Part shown: in pieces, positions 32,301 through 44,068 of the stretch
Numbering within the stretch: the first letter of the stretch is position 1
How the letters are laid out: every line of letters begins with the position of its first letter
Assembly (NCBI RefSeq): GCF_963678635.1
Contig: NC_087071.1
Coordinates: 27,949,378-28,013,377, forward strand
Reading direction: 5' to 3'
Length of the DNA: 64,000 bases
Source: Symsagittifera roscoffensis
Lineage: Eukaryota; Xenacoelomorpha; Acoela; Convolutidae
Position numbers and translations under genes: made by a program
Notes under the pieces: generated by a model
Seen by the model: the letters and a program-made list of their open reading frames with translations, nothing else
Told to the model about the DNA's origin: nothing
Database searches by the model: none

Positions 32301-34830
32301 CCTACCTGGATACCTACAAAATTTTTAGGAGAAAATTTACAGTTTTTCAAAACGCGTGAAAAACAGTCAAAAGAACGTATGGGTTGCGTGACTTTACTAT
32401 CTGATAGAACCAAAGCCTCATATCAATTCAATCTCTTTGATTTTCTTTCAACTCCTTTTTCTTTTGCACAGGTGTTGAATTCTCAAAGTCTAGCTGAATT
32501 GATTTGCATCCTTTCTCTTTTTTTCCGGTTAAATTATTCCAAAATTGACGAGAAATTATTTCGACGAAACTGACAAAAATCAGATCAACGAAACTATCAT
32601 CTGTCCAAAATTAGCCTAAAATGGATATTAAATTAACTAAAAAGGCGAATGAACAATTAATAATGAAGGCGAACCGAACCCAATATTGACCGATGCGAAC
32701 ATTGAAAAATTGACTATTACGGAGAAAATTGACCAAATGCGAACAGAATTCTCGGTTTCCAGGTAAAGGAAACTGCCGAAACTCAAATCAAAAAGATCAT
32801 AGGCCTGTTCACGTACCGAAAGAGGCCTTTGCAAGTGTCGAGTGAGAAGCTTTTTTAGGTGTCCAGTGATAGGCTTTTTCAAGTCTCCAGTGAGAGACCC
32901 TTTAAAGTATTCAGTCAAGGTCTTTTAAGGTGTCCAGTCAGAAGCATTTTCATTTATGCCATGATTTTTGGGGGCTTTTTTACGGTGTCATGTATGGAAA
33001 GCAGGCTGTGAGATGGATGCTCTTAGCAAAAAATTTTATGCCTACAACCTTGCAAATGAGTAGGTTTTTCGCAAAAAATCATTGTGTTAATTTAAATTTT
33101 GAAGCGTTTCATTATTGCTGATTGTTGTTAACTTATTTGAACCATAATGCCTAAATGTTAATGCTTTGATATAGAAATGTGAATGTTTTACAGCTTACCC
33201 GAAAAGTGGCCATAGATTAAGCAAAAAAATCCAAAAAATTATAAGCTTTGACTCAAAGTTGAATTTTTTTTTTCAACTGGGTATATACATTTGGTACAAA
33301 CGGAACCCAAACCGACCATTAGAACCCAATATAAAAAAACTGAAACTTTTAAACATTTTTTGCAAAAGTATGAAAAAATTCCAAAATTTTGAACCTCTCC
33401 TCAAATTGATTTTTTTGATGCCAACGTGATTGAAATCAAGAACACAGAATATTTTTGGAAATCTTTATTGGAGTATAATTTTGGGAAATTTTTAAGAGAA
33501 AATTTACAGTTTTTCAAAACTTGTGAAAAACAGTCAAAAGAACGTATGGGTTGCGTGACTTTACTATCTGATAGAACCAAAGCCTCATATCAATTCAATC
33601 TCTTTGATTTTCTTTCAACTCCTTTTTCTTTTGCACAGGTGTTGAATTCTCAAAGTCTAGCTGAATTGATTTGCATCCTTTTTCTTTTTTTCCGGTTAAA
33701 TTATTCCATAAATGTAAGTCCCTGGTCCCTGTCGTTAGTTTGCTTTGTCACGCACTCAAAGCAAACGCGAACAGAAAAATGACCAAATGCGAACAGAATT
33801 CTCGGTTTCCAGGTGAACGAAACTGCCGAAACCCAAATCAAAAAGATCATAGGCCTGTTCACGTACCGAGTGAGGCCTTTGCAAGTGTCGAGTGAGAAGC
33901 TTTTTCAGGTGTCCAGTGATAGGCTTTTTGAAGTCTCTAGTGAGAAATCATTTAAAGTATTCAGTCAAGGTCTTTTAAGGTGTCCAGTCAGAAGCATTTT
34001 CATGTATGCCAAGATTTTTGGGGGCCTTTTTACAGTGTCATGTATGGAAAGCAAGCTGTGAGATGGATGCTCTGAGCAAAAAATTTTATGCCTACAACTT
34101 TGCAAATGAGTAGGTTTTTCGCAAAAAATCATTGTGCTAATTTAAATTTTGAGGCGTTTCATTATTGCTGATTGTTGTTAACTCATTTTAACCAGAATGC
34201 CTAAATGTTAATGCTATGAAAAAGAAATGTGAATGTTTAACAGCTTACCCAAAAAATGTCTATAGATTAAGCAAAAAAATCCAAAAAATTATAAGCTTTG
34301 ACTCAAAGTTGAATTTTTCTTTTCAACTGGGTATATATATTTGGTACAAGCGGAACCCGAACCGACCATTAGAAACTAATATAAAAAAAACTGAAACTTT
34401 TAAAAACATATTTTGCAAAAATATGAAAAAATTTGAAAATTTTGAATCTCTCCTCAAATTGATTCTTTTGATGCCAACCTGATTGAAATCAAGAACCCAG
34501 AATTTTTTCGGAAAATGTTATTGGAGTAAAATTTTGGAAAACTTTTAGGAGAAAATTTACAGTTTCTCAAAACGCGTGAAAAACAGTCAAAATGACGTAT
34601 GGGTTGCGTGACTTTACTATCTGATAGAACCAAAGCCTCATATCAATTCAATCTCTTTGATTTTCTTTCAACTCCTGTTTCTTTCGCACAGGTGTTGAAT
34701 TCTCAAAGTGTAGCTGAATTGATTTGCATCCTTTCTATTTTTTCGGTTAAATTATTCCATAAACGTAAGTCCCTGTCGTTAGTTTGCTTTGTCACTCACT
34801 CAAAACCCTGCTTTTAACATCGCAAAAACG

Positions 34831-35109
34831 AATTTCTGGGATTTGCCATGCTGTTCTTGGTTTAAGTCTAAATTACAGCACAAAAATCCAGACAAAACTT
34901 GTTCATTTTTACACAAATAATTTTTGTCTAATAGAACTAATATAGTGATTCGGCAAAATCTTATCAGAAAACTTTTCAATCGACATTATAGTAATATCAA
35001 ACGAGGTCTTTTGCAAATTGAAAACTTTTTACCCTGACACAATATAAACATAAAATAACCGTATTTATCTACTTTCAGATCATAATAACATCCAGATCTT
35101 ACTAACATC
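34831..35109. other. No gene seen; region before BEL/Pao gag
   Basis: AT-rich sequence between the repeat array and the first Gag-like codons. It may be the 5' leader of the BEL/Pao element. Confidence 0.4.
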
Positions 35110-36840
35110 ATACAGTCGTAAGGTTATTTAAGTTTAAAAGGCTGATCAATCAGTGCAAAGTAGCCTTAGAAAAGGATATAGGAAAAGTTGATGAATTAAT
35201 TTCTGAATACATTAATTTTCCGAGTAAAGCGCTGAAGACTATAACTGATGCCCAAGACAAGCTGCTGGAAGAAACACAGAATTATTTATTTCCAGTCAAA
35301 CTTAGCGTTTGCATTCTGGAGATGAAACGCCTTAATCATCTTAAGCATCGAAACCTTTTTCCATCTTAATAACCGATGCGAACAAGAAAATGCAAAACTG
35401 CGTCGCGATGAAATTGAAAAGCGGAAATAGGCTGATGTTCATCATAAGCAAAATGCAAACGAGTTGGATTTTTGGAAATTGACGACGAGAATCGAAGGAC
35501 GTTGATTGAGGCAAAAACTGTCAAAACTGAGCAAGAGACGTTGAGCTGGGGATCAATTTTGACCTTATTAAAGTTTTTTGGCATAAAGCAGCACTCCCAG
35601 GGTTTCTCCCCAGGTAAGAACGAAAGATTGGGTGAATGCCGCCGTCGAGGTATGAAAAAGACTCGCGACGACTGGTATGCCGACAACAAAATATACAGGT
35701 TAATTCGGTTGGTTGAATCATCTCATTTACCGGTTACAACTTATCCGAACAGTACTTCCTTCTTTGTCCCATTTTTGTTCAACACAACAATTGCTCCCAC
35801 CTTAGTAGAATAGACCCACTATTCTGGAAAAACCTAGTCAGCAGAATATCCCTCCTAGTCCAATTATTCTGGAATCACCGCTTCCATCACCGCTACCGCC
35901 CTCTCCCCCGCTTGCTCCGACGAAATTTATTTCTTCAATTGCAAGAATCTCATTGAAACCTCCGCCCATTAATGCTCCAGTCAACCCACCTGGATTTCAT
36001 CTCCAGTCAACCCACCATATATGTCATCTCGGCCATTGAATCTAAATTCAACTATCCCTCCGCATTCAAGTCTCGCCCAACCGACAAGATTTGCGTTTGC
36101 GTCTTTACATACCGAACATGACTAATTGGTTTGCTCCCTGAACACTTGAACTTGGTTATGTTGCCACTACATGTGCACCACAGTTGGGACCTTTTGCCTT
36201 CTTCACACCCAAAATACAGCCTACCGCTTTAAATTAGTAATACAACACTGGTTGACCTGTTTACAATAAACCACGAAGCAAGGCTAACCAGCCCAAAATA
36301 TGCCACAAACATTTCCTGCATTGCTTTAGTACCATCAACCTACCTCTGATTGATAGGCGTACAGGTTTTAAAAGACGTCCTCAAGTTACTCGAAACAATC
36401 CATTGCCGCAATGGAAACTTGCCTATTTCAAATGTGATCCCCTCCAGCGGTACAAATGAACTGGGCAGTTTAAAAGTGCTGTGGAGTTACAAACTTTTTC
36501 CGATGATGTTCAATCAACATACCTCAAAACATTACATTGATCGCCGGCAAAGCAAAAATTTGCTAAAGCGCAATTTGCATTTAGTAGTGCAATGTACAAG
36601 GAGACTCTCAAGAAACTTGAGCTAAATTTTGGTCAACCACAACTAGTCGTCCATACATACCTGGATAAGAATACCAATACACGGCCCGTTAAAATTCTTA
36701 TCTCCAAAATCATCTTATGTTTTGCATTTATGATATCAAGTACATTTGGTATGTTCCAGTCCAGTTGTTTTCGTACACCGCTGGCCTTCAAAGTGTCACC
36801 AAGAAGCTTTCACCTAAAGTGAAAGAGTCTGGGTCGCTCC
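35110..36840 (+). pseudogene. BEL/Pao Gag remnant
   Basis: The start reads as a helical Gag N-terminus (LINQCKVALEKDIGKVDELI near 35140-35200; AQDKLLEETQNYL near 35255). A Pro-rich stretch follows (about 35880-36110). The conserved part of BEL/Pao Gag comes at 36400-36700: LPQWKLAYFKCDPLQRYK, QFKSAVE, YLKTL, then AMYKETLKKLELNFGQPQLV. This is the P-F-GD--W--F pattern (DUF1759-like). Stops (for example near 36457) and frameshifts break it. Beyond about 36840 no protease follows and a Penelope-like element begins, so the BEL/Pao element is truncated. Confidence 0.6.
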
Positions 36841-37099
36841 ATCTTCAATAGAATTCAACGGTGTGTCCATCTCATATACCGGAAGATAACTCTTTACAAA
36901 CAAATACCGCCTTTAGAGTATTTTCAGTGAGTCGAATTTTCATTATAGTACCTATTTGCGACTTACAGGTAAGCATTCACTTTAGAAATGTAGCGTCTTC
37001 AAATCAATGAGCTAAATTATTTGCCAGGGCTTTTTTTCTTGTCTTCAAGGAAAACAGAGTTTGAGGAAAAGCCCCAAGCCGCAAAGCTGTTCAAAACTT

Positions 37100-38127
37100 A
37101 AATCGATGAGCCCACACAATGTGTTAATGCATGAAGTTGAGCGCATCTGTCCAGCCCGTGAGATTATTGTACAGGCAAGAACAACGAGAGATTATTGAGC
37201 AGGTTGAATTAGACTCTGATGATATCATAAACTTTTCTAAACTTATCATAAACTAATGTTCCACTCAACGACGCTATCAACATTGCACTCAGAAAACATT
37301 ATGAGCGAGAGAAACCCGCCGACATTGCACGCAACACTATGGAAAGATTACTAAATCTTGCTGCAGGTCAAGTACATTTTAAGTGCATTGACATGTGGTA
37401 TACAAAGAGGAAAAATTTGGCTATGGGAACTTCTCTTGCAGTCATGCTGTCTATTTTGTGGACGAAATAGCTCGAACCTAAAATGTTTTCTAAGATATGT
37501 AGATGATATTGTGAGAACTGTGAAAGGGTTTACCAGAGAAAAAACAATGAGTGGAAAACCAATACCTAGAAACTTGGACTGATAAAATTGTTTCAAGGAC
37601 CCAACTCACCAAATCAAAGGAAAAGCTAACAACAGCACTGGTAAGGACCTGCATAAAGAGAGTATTGATAAAACAGGCAAACCACCCATGATGGTGGTGC
37701 AGTAACGAGGAATTGAAATCTGATATTTGCGGATAAGGTGCGGAATATAATCAAGGCACTAACTATTTTGAACATTAGAAAGCTGAAAACCTGTCTATCA
37801 TCCTTAAAGTCTTCTTTTTCGCTTGAGTTAAGATTAAAAGTGGTTTACAGGATTTCATGTCGCGGATGTAACTCCACCTCTGTTTGCCAAACGGTTCCAC
37901 ATCTAATGACTAGAACCGATGAACACTGAACAGAGGGCTCACCCATAGGACAGCATCTAAGGCAGTTCGGAAATGAGGGCACGAGCGCGGTAAAGTCATG
38001 GAAGGTTAAAGACCAAGCTAGCACCAACGTCAAGCTTCTCACATTAAAAACACTTCACATCTAGAGAAGAGACCGAATATAAACACGCGCGATGATTAGG
38101 AGCAGGGAACTGACCCTTAAATTATAG
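37100..38127 (+). pseudogene. Penelope-like element: RT plus GIY-YIG endonuclease, decayed
   Basis: LAMGTSLAVML at about 37417-37449 is the PLE form of RT motif B, and YVDD at 37496-37507 in the next frame (LRYVDDIVRTVKG) is motif C. Downstream, 37738-37929 reads LKVVYRISCRGCNS and then EH, the GIY-YIG nuclease start with its CxxC. RSRELTLK ends the ORF (about 38098-38121, TAG at 38125). PLEs use this RT and the nuclease to copy themselves at chromosomal nicks. Many stops are present, and RT motif A is not clearly seen. Confidence 0.75.
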
Positions 38128-38434
38128 TTCCGGAAATCAAGTTTTGGCTAATACAAAACAAATTAATTTCGAAAGAAAAAATTGACGTGTTTCGAACTTG
38201 GAAAATGAGAGAAATCAAAAAAAATTAAACTTAAGTTTAGTTAAAATAAATGGTAAGGTTTAAAACAAAATGTCTCAAAAACCTAAAACTGATGATTTAG
38301 TCATGATGTAAACTCGGCGTAAATTTCAAATTCGCAAATTTTGATTGGTTCAATTTTTATTAATTTTAATAGACATTGTCTTATGATATTTTTAAGATCA
38401 ATGATCAATTCATGAAATTTTAATACTTTTACAA

Positions 38435-38462
38435 TTGATGATCCACAAAGGTGTGAAAACGT
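38435..38462 (+). ncRNA. Hammerhead-like motif downstream of a PLE
   Basis: TTGATGA, a short hairpin (CCAC with GTG), then GAAAACGT. It resembles the hammerhead ribozyme core CUGANGA-stem II-GAAA, which is known from the terminal repeats of PLEs. The first core base is T instead of C, and the rest of the ribozyme (stems I and III, cleavage site) was not traced. Confidence 0.3.
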
Positions 38463-38693
38463 ATAAAATTGGCCTTTTTAATTCCTTCTAAACAAAACAC
38501 AAATTTTTTAAGTTTGCTTTTGTAAAATTAGTTGATGCAAAAATAAAATAATTGGAAAGCAGAGGTAATTTGTTATCGTGTCTGAAGTATACTGCCATCA
38601 ATTAAATTTTTTCAATCTTTCTTAAATGCAAATCCGTTTTCATAATGTCGCAACTCTATAGATGTGGAGATTTTTGATTTAAGAAAAACTTCA

Positions 38694-38722
38694 TACGTGT
38701 TCGCAACAATGTGCATCGTCAG
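38694..38722 (-). ncRNA. Hammerhead-like motif, minus strand
   Basis: On the minus strand it reads CTGACGA, TGCACATTGTT, then GCGAACACGT. The core is degenerate (GAAC for GAAA). Confidence 0.25.
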
Positions 38723-39419
38723 GATTCTTACAATAAATTTAACTGAATGACGATAAAACATCACTTTTCAAATGTTATTTACAGTATTTCACATACATTT
38801 TGGTTAAGATCATGTTAAGAAATGAGTCAACCACAGTCATAATTTCGGTTGAGACATGTACGATTTAAATAAGAAACCAAAACTGTTTCGGGAATAAGTT
38901 TTCAGTGTTAAGTCCCTACTCCTAAACTCATCGCATGTGTCCACTAGCGTTAACAGTTTTCTCTAGTTGTTTGATCTATCTATATTTGCCCAACTAAGAT
39001 CTGCGCTACTTCCCTCAAGACTGCCTTGCTAAAGGCGAAGGCTGTATTCAATTCAAAATTTTTTTAAATGCAATTCAGATTAAAATTTTATGATTTTTTC
39101 ATGAAGTTTTAACACTAAAAATTTAGTTCATGTATAACATGGCTAAATTTCAGAAAACTGATAGGTCAGAATCAAAAAAATTCCCAAATCGATTTTTTAT
39201 AACAATGAAAGAACAAATTTCGCTGAACAAAGTTCGGGCATTTGCGCTGTAAGCGCCTTGTGAATTTTTGTTTCTCGCGGTCAGCAGTGCAATGAACAAA
39301 AAGCATTTACCACCGCCGTTTCTGGCTTTCATTCTCAGAAAAAGACTGTTATGGAAAATTGTATTGAACTATGCAAAGTACCTAAATACATTTAACAATA
39401 ACCAATATTGCCTTAATTT

Positions 39420-39568
39420 TCCTGCTGAGCTGAAGTCAGATATTATAGACCAAACAGCCAGCACTTAAAAGCTACTCACACTAGAGGCTTTGCATATTTG
39501 GAGGAAGAGTTCGAGAAACAACACACGCGATGAATTCAGGAGCCGGGAATTAACACTAAAATTATAGT
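39420..39568 (+). pseudogene. PLE 3'-terminal fragment
   Basis: GCTGAGCTGAAGTCAGATAT ... GAATTCAGGAGCCGGGAATT matches 39792-39930 closely. It encodes the end of a GIY-YIG domain with RSRELTLK. It follows AT-rich DNA without upstream PLE sequence and is interrupted after about 39600 by the next PLE copy. Confidence 0.65.
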
Positions 39569-39599
39569 CCATGTTTAACATGGCCAAATTAAAACCATG

Positions 39600-39945
39600 C
39601 TAGCCATCCCTCAAAACTTTGCTTGTGACCTGAGTTCCAAAGTGGCGTATAAGCTTACATGTAGTGGATGTAACTCCTCCTATATTGGCAAGACGTCCGA
39701 CATTTAGTCACGAAGGTCGATGATCACCGCAAAGAGGACTCCCCAGTAGGGCAACACTTGTTAGAATGTAATAAGGAGGTTGGCGGTTTTGCTGAGCTGA
39801 AGTCAGAGATTATCGACCAAACAGCCAAAACTCAGAAACTACTCACACTAGAGACTGCAAATTTGGAGGAAGACGCCGAGAAACAACACACGCGATGAAA
39901 TCAGGAGCCGGGAATTAACACTAAAATTACAGTCCATGTATAACA
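39600..39945 (+). pseudogene. PLE GIY-YIG endonuclease fragment
   Basis: VAYKLTCSGCNSSYIGKTS at about 39642-39698 is a clear GIY-YIG start with the PLE CxxC. A broken middle follows, and the end LLTLETANLEEDAEKQ then RSRELTLK lies near 39838-39925. The RT part is absent. The tail is 80-90% like the fragment at 39420-39568. Confidence 0.7.
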
Positions 39946-40194
39946 TGGCTAATTTTTAAAAACTGACATGTCAGAATCGAAAATATTCCCGAATAGAAAT
40001 TTAAAAACAATGAAAAAACCAGTAAAAAAAAATCTCAGAAATTTAGAGGAAATTGCTATTAATGATTACGTAATATAATAATTTATTACAATTATTTGAA
40101 TTTGATTGGTCAAAAAAATTTAGAGCATTCTAGACCTGTTTCTCATTTTTACAGATTTTTGATTGTTTTGTAAACCTTGTAAGAAAATTAAATC

Positions 40195-40222
40195 CTGATG
40201 ATGCACAAAATGTGAAAAAATG
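40195..40222 (+). ncRNA. Hammerhead-like motif downstream of a PLE
   Basis: CTGATGA is exact, the hairpin CACA-AAA-TGTG is perfect, and then come A-rich bases where GAAA is expected. It lies 250 bases after the PLE end near 39945. Confidence 0.35.
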
Positions 40223-40629
40223 TTGGAAATTTTATTTTAAAATTTTTTATGGATTTTGTGAATCGATTATATTAAACAAGTTGATATGCAACAAATTATG
40301 GGGTGTTTTCCGACTAAGATAATTTTTCTTTTGTACTTGTCAAAATTGTTGAAAACACTACAAATTGTTAGCCTCTGCTGATCGTCGAAAAAGCTTGTTT
40401 TGAAAAAAGATGTTAAAGTCTATATTCAGGTTTATTGTGAATTGAGTCGTTTTATAGAAGAGTCGTTAATTTGAATATTCAAAAAACCAATCAATTCTGA
40501 AACAGTTATACGAAAAAATGCTTAGGTACCGATATAATACCAAAACTTTTGCGGTATAGGGTACCTGAAAATGGTGTGTTTTCAGATCAAGCGGTTCACA
40601 GCTTTCAACTTAAACTACTTAGACTGAAA

Positions 40630-40745
40630 TCTAAGCGCTTCCAATGACATAAACATTGGGAGCGCTGCATTGTAGAAAACTGAGGCCAGGGATCATCATG
40701 CGGGATGAGTGCAGGAGCAGGGAGCTCACACTTTGTTTTTAGTTC
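40630..40745 (+). pseudogene. PLE 3'-terminal fragment
   Basis: It reads MRDECRSRELT near 40697-40730, the same terminal motif as the other PLE copies, with diverged sequence before it. It is followed 247 bases later by the hammerhead-like motif at 40992. Confidence 0.55.
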
Positions 40746-40991
40746 AAAACATTTTTGGCTTAAAAAATTGAACATGTCCATCAAAAAATTCTAAAATTGA
40801 AAAATTAGTATAAGGAAACGCTGAGTATGGTTAAAAATCTCATAATTGTAAGGAAAAATATAGCTTACAAACTTCTGACGTAATAATGCTAAACTTTGAT
40901 TGGTGGAATTTTTGTTTGTTTGTTTAGAACCACTTAATGGTCTTTTATGATGCTTGAACATCTGTAAATCAATTTAAACTAATTTTTCAAC

Positions 40992-41019
40992 CTGACGATG
41001 GACATAATTCCGAAAACGT
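40992..41019 (+). ncRNA. Hammerhead-like motif downstream of a PLE
   Basis: CTGACGA, GGA-CATAAT-TCC stem and GAAAACGT: both core strands are exact and a three-pair stem II is possible, with one extra T. It lies 247 bases after the PLE end near 40745. This is the best of the four sites. Confidence 0.4.
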
Positions 41020-44000
41020 TCGAATTCACATTTTACTCATTTTTTTTCTTAACAATTTTTGTGTAACTTTAGACCCCAGAAAAGTTTTTTTTTCATATTT
41101 TTAGAATGCGTTAACATTGTAATTTCAAACAAACTTTTTTGCACATTTTTGTGCATCTTCAGTTTTTAAAAAACCAATTATCTGTACAAAATGATCAAAG
41201 ATCATAAAAAGGTTCAAACACGTCATTATTTCAAAACTTAAAAAATTTAACTAATCACAACTTCACAATTATTACTAAAATTTTGTAACAACTTTTATTT
41301 AAACATTGTTTTTCATAGTTTTGGGGCCCGTAAGTTATGTGACATTCGACCAGAATGTACGAAAATGCAAAGTCGGAATCATTTTGACGAACGAACGCGG
41401 AAGGGTTAATTTGGACTTTCATGTTATTTTTTAAAAATTCGTTCAAAAAGAAAGGCACGTGACAATGTCAAGATTTCGCACCAAACGAAATGGCAAAAAC
41501 TTAACAACCCTTAGTCTCAGACAGAACAGCAAGAGAATTCGTGAAGAAAAGCAGTAAACGGAAATTATGTGATACTGATCGAGATTGGAGAAAGCTTTAC
41601 GAAGACCATTCCGAGTTGTAACGATTGTGCCGCTACAGTCGTTACAACGCGAATCCCGAGAACAAGGAAGGGTATTGGGACGGCGTATCCAGCCTTCCTG
41701 AAAGAAATAAGGACGTTATTTCCCCGGATTCCAGAATCCGAAGGGGTCTCGGGAGAAGAACTCAAACTGTATCTTATAAACTTTTAGCTTCCTGGAGATG
41801 TCCTGAGTTGAATTCAATTAATATCTAAATTCTTTTTCAGATCATGAGAAGCTAGGAGTTAAGGGAAAGGGTTGATCCATCTTCGATGGAGATGATGATC
41901 TTTATCTACTGAACAAAAACAATAGTAATATTATAAATAAGTAGTAGCCTGGTTTTAGGACTGATCTCGTGGTCTGGGGATACTGAGACCCAGCCATGAG
42001 CTTACTATTTTTGCATGTAATTCAGTTAGTTAGAGCGTTATGATCGAAGCCGGAAACAGTAACGTTTTTGTCGACCCGATGTTAGAAAGACCACAAAAAG
42101 AACTGCCTTTGGCAGAGACGGTGAAAAGCACGTAGAGCTGTGTTTAGACGCTAGCCAGTCGTTTTAGAACCTAGCTTTATTTTCCGTCGATATGTACTTC
42201 TGGGCGAACGTTACATAGCTGTTTTTATGGCGCGGACGGGTATATCGGAAAGCGGAAGCCTTCCGGGTTTCCGTGAATAGCTTTTTAACCTAGTTAAGAC
42301 CGAAAATTCACGTACCAGTAAGGGTGCGGATATTGGCCGTCCCGTCGTTCCCTGAGAAGTTTGGGACCAAAAACACTAATGATAAACAAGAAATCAAACA
42401 GTTGTATAGTACCTAAGAAAAACAAAAAGAAATTAAAAAAACCGAAAAAACCAAAAACAGTAAAAAGTTTTTTTTCCGACAGACGAGATGTGATCCGACC
42501 CTACTGTTTGTTGTTGATAGATATATTTTTGCTACAGGCATTGAAATCAGTCAGGATTGTTACGATCAATTATTGGCCCGTTTGTGGTGCTTGTACTGAG
42601 TTTTTAAGAGCACTTTACTGCTAATTTGCGCTCAATCCGGAAGGGTCTCGGGATTAGAGAAGAAGACTGATCCGGCAAGCAGTGCAAGGAGCGACAAAAA
42701 AGGGCTCAAGGACGACAGCAATCGACTGTTGGGTATCCTTAACAAATTTTGTATCCCTTTTGGTACAAAAAGTAAGATATCAATCTGTGGGGGGCTGGAC
42801 AGTGACTGCACTGAAGTGACCCTTCAACAAATTGCGAATTTCCGAGTTAAGCACCTTAATTCGGGTAATGAACAAACCCAGAGGGGTAAAATATTAATAC
42901 CATTGCTATTTATACAGCCTATATTAATAACCCTACACCGTTTTTCTGTAGAAAACACAGTAAGCAGACCAATTTTCAGCGATATTTTGATCTCCCCACA
43001 AATCACGATTTTTGAGATATCGATATTTTTGGAAACGGAAAAAAAGCGCAAAATTAGTGAGTTACATTGTAATTGTACTAGTATAATAGGTAGAACCGGT
43101 TGAGTTTAGTTCAGAAGTGGTTGCAACTAATTGGCTAACAAAAACCGAAATTTCTTGAATTTTGAAAAACGAAACGCTACAAAATCAGAAAAACTTTGAA
43201 ATTTTTAAGTTGTTACAGTAAAAATTGTTGTTCGAACAACGTTCTCTAGTGAATCGACAGGTTTTAAAATCCGTTTGCCAATAACCATCCGGGATACAGT
43301 GAAATCGGACTCAACGTGTTTGATTTAGTGGATTCATCAATCCGGAAGGGTCCAAATAGCATTGTTTTTGACAAATTTTTTCAACTGGAACGTTTTCGAT
43401 CAAGTCTTCTGCATTGAACTAGAAAAATATAGACCATTTGAGCTCGGATCAATAATGTTTAGGTCGAAAAGATAAGAATTGTGAAAAAAGTCAGGCGGGA
43501 CCTATAAGAGAGAAAATTTTTTGACTTTAGAAAAAAGACGTTTTGATTAATAACTTTGGAACTACTGGAGAGATCCAGTTGATCTTAGTACCATTTGATC
43601 AAAAATATGGTGAGCTTACTCATAGAACCTTCAATTTGTCCAAAATAGAAAGCGTAAAAGTTTTTTAAGATTATTTTTTAAGCAAAATTACCAGTTAGTG
43701 AAGGTACCCTTCCAACGTTTTGTAAAAAAAAATGGATCCTAACGTTTTGTGAAAAAAAATTTTGGAAAGCCTTTATACCCCTACCAAAGGATAGTAACGG
43801 TCGAATAAGGCAATTTTACGCCGTTCTAGACAACAAGGAAGAGCTAAGGAACCCAGAAAATCATAGTCGAGACGAGACTAGGCTAGTTTGAAGACCCTTG
43901 ACAGTTGAGTAGAATAGTAAAATAAGAGGCTTAACTACGATCCGGAAGGGTCTAGGGACGGAAACACACCCTTCCCAGTTAGTTCCTACAGTATAATATC

Positions 44001-44068
44001 CGGAAGGGTCTCGGGTGAAATTTTTAAAATTCCCGGAGAAGCTAATTTTACAAACGCGGAGGGGTCCC
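41020..44068. other. No gene seen
   Basis: There are short ORFs (for example 42361-42624 and 42729-43103) with no recognisable domain; the first is a Lys-rich run from an A-rich stretch. Single copies of the minisatellite unit core ATCCGGAAGGGTC appear at about 42630, 43339, 43940 and 44000, with a variant near 41731. The rest is AT-rich. Confidence 0.55.

Larger units (their letters stand above)
30641..34830. repeat. Composite repeat array (four modules, two to three copies each)
   Basis: Modules recur in order: (a) 30641-30762 and 32091-32213; (b) 30781-31265, 32549-33055 and part at 33778-34105; (c) 32330-32545, 33495-33715 and 34553-34765; (d) 33055-33490 and 34105-34550. Successive c modules start 1167 and 1053 bases apart, and the last two b modules 1050 apart. 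Copies are about 90-95% alike. Short ORFs repeat with them (for example MGCVTLLSDRTKASYQFNLF three times), but none is long. BEL/Pao fragments lie inside and next to the array, so the modules may be LTR or leader DNA of that element. Confidence 0.75.
38128..39410. other. PLE 3' tails and AT-rich DNA
   Basis: No coding region. It holds the 3' tail of the PLE ending at 38127, with a hammerhead-like motif at 38435-38462, and the same motif on the minus strand at 38694-38722, which points to an oppositely oriented PLE end. The sequence at 39124-39160 resembles the tail after 39940 (CATGTATAACATGGCTAA). Confidence 0.55.

Noticed and set aside
41560-41800. ORFs with IPRTRKG/IPESEG as a gene fragment.
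   Set aside because: No family recognised, frames are short on both strands, and part of the sequence is a variant of the minisatellite unit.
42361-43103. ORFs of 87 and 124 codons as host genes.
   Set aside because: The first is a Lys-rich run from poly-A-like DNA, the second has no domain or protein-like composition, and no splice or promoter context supports either.
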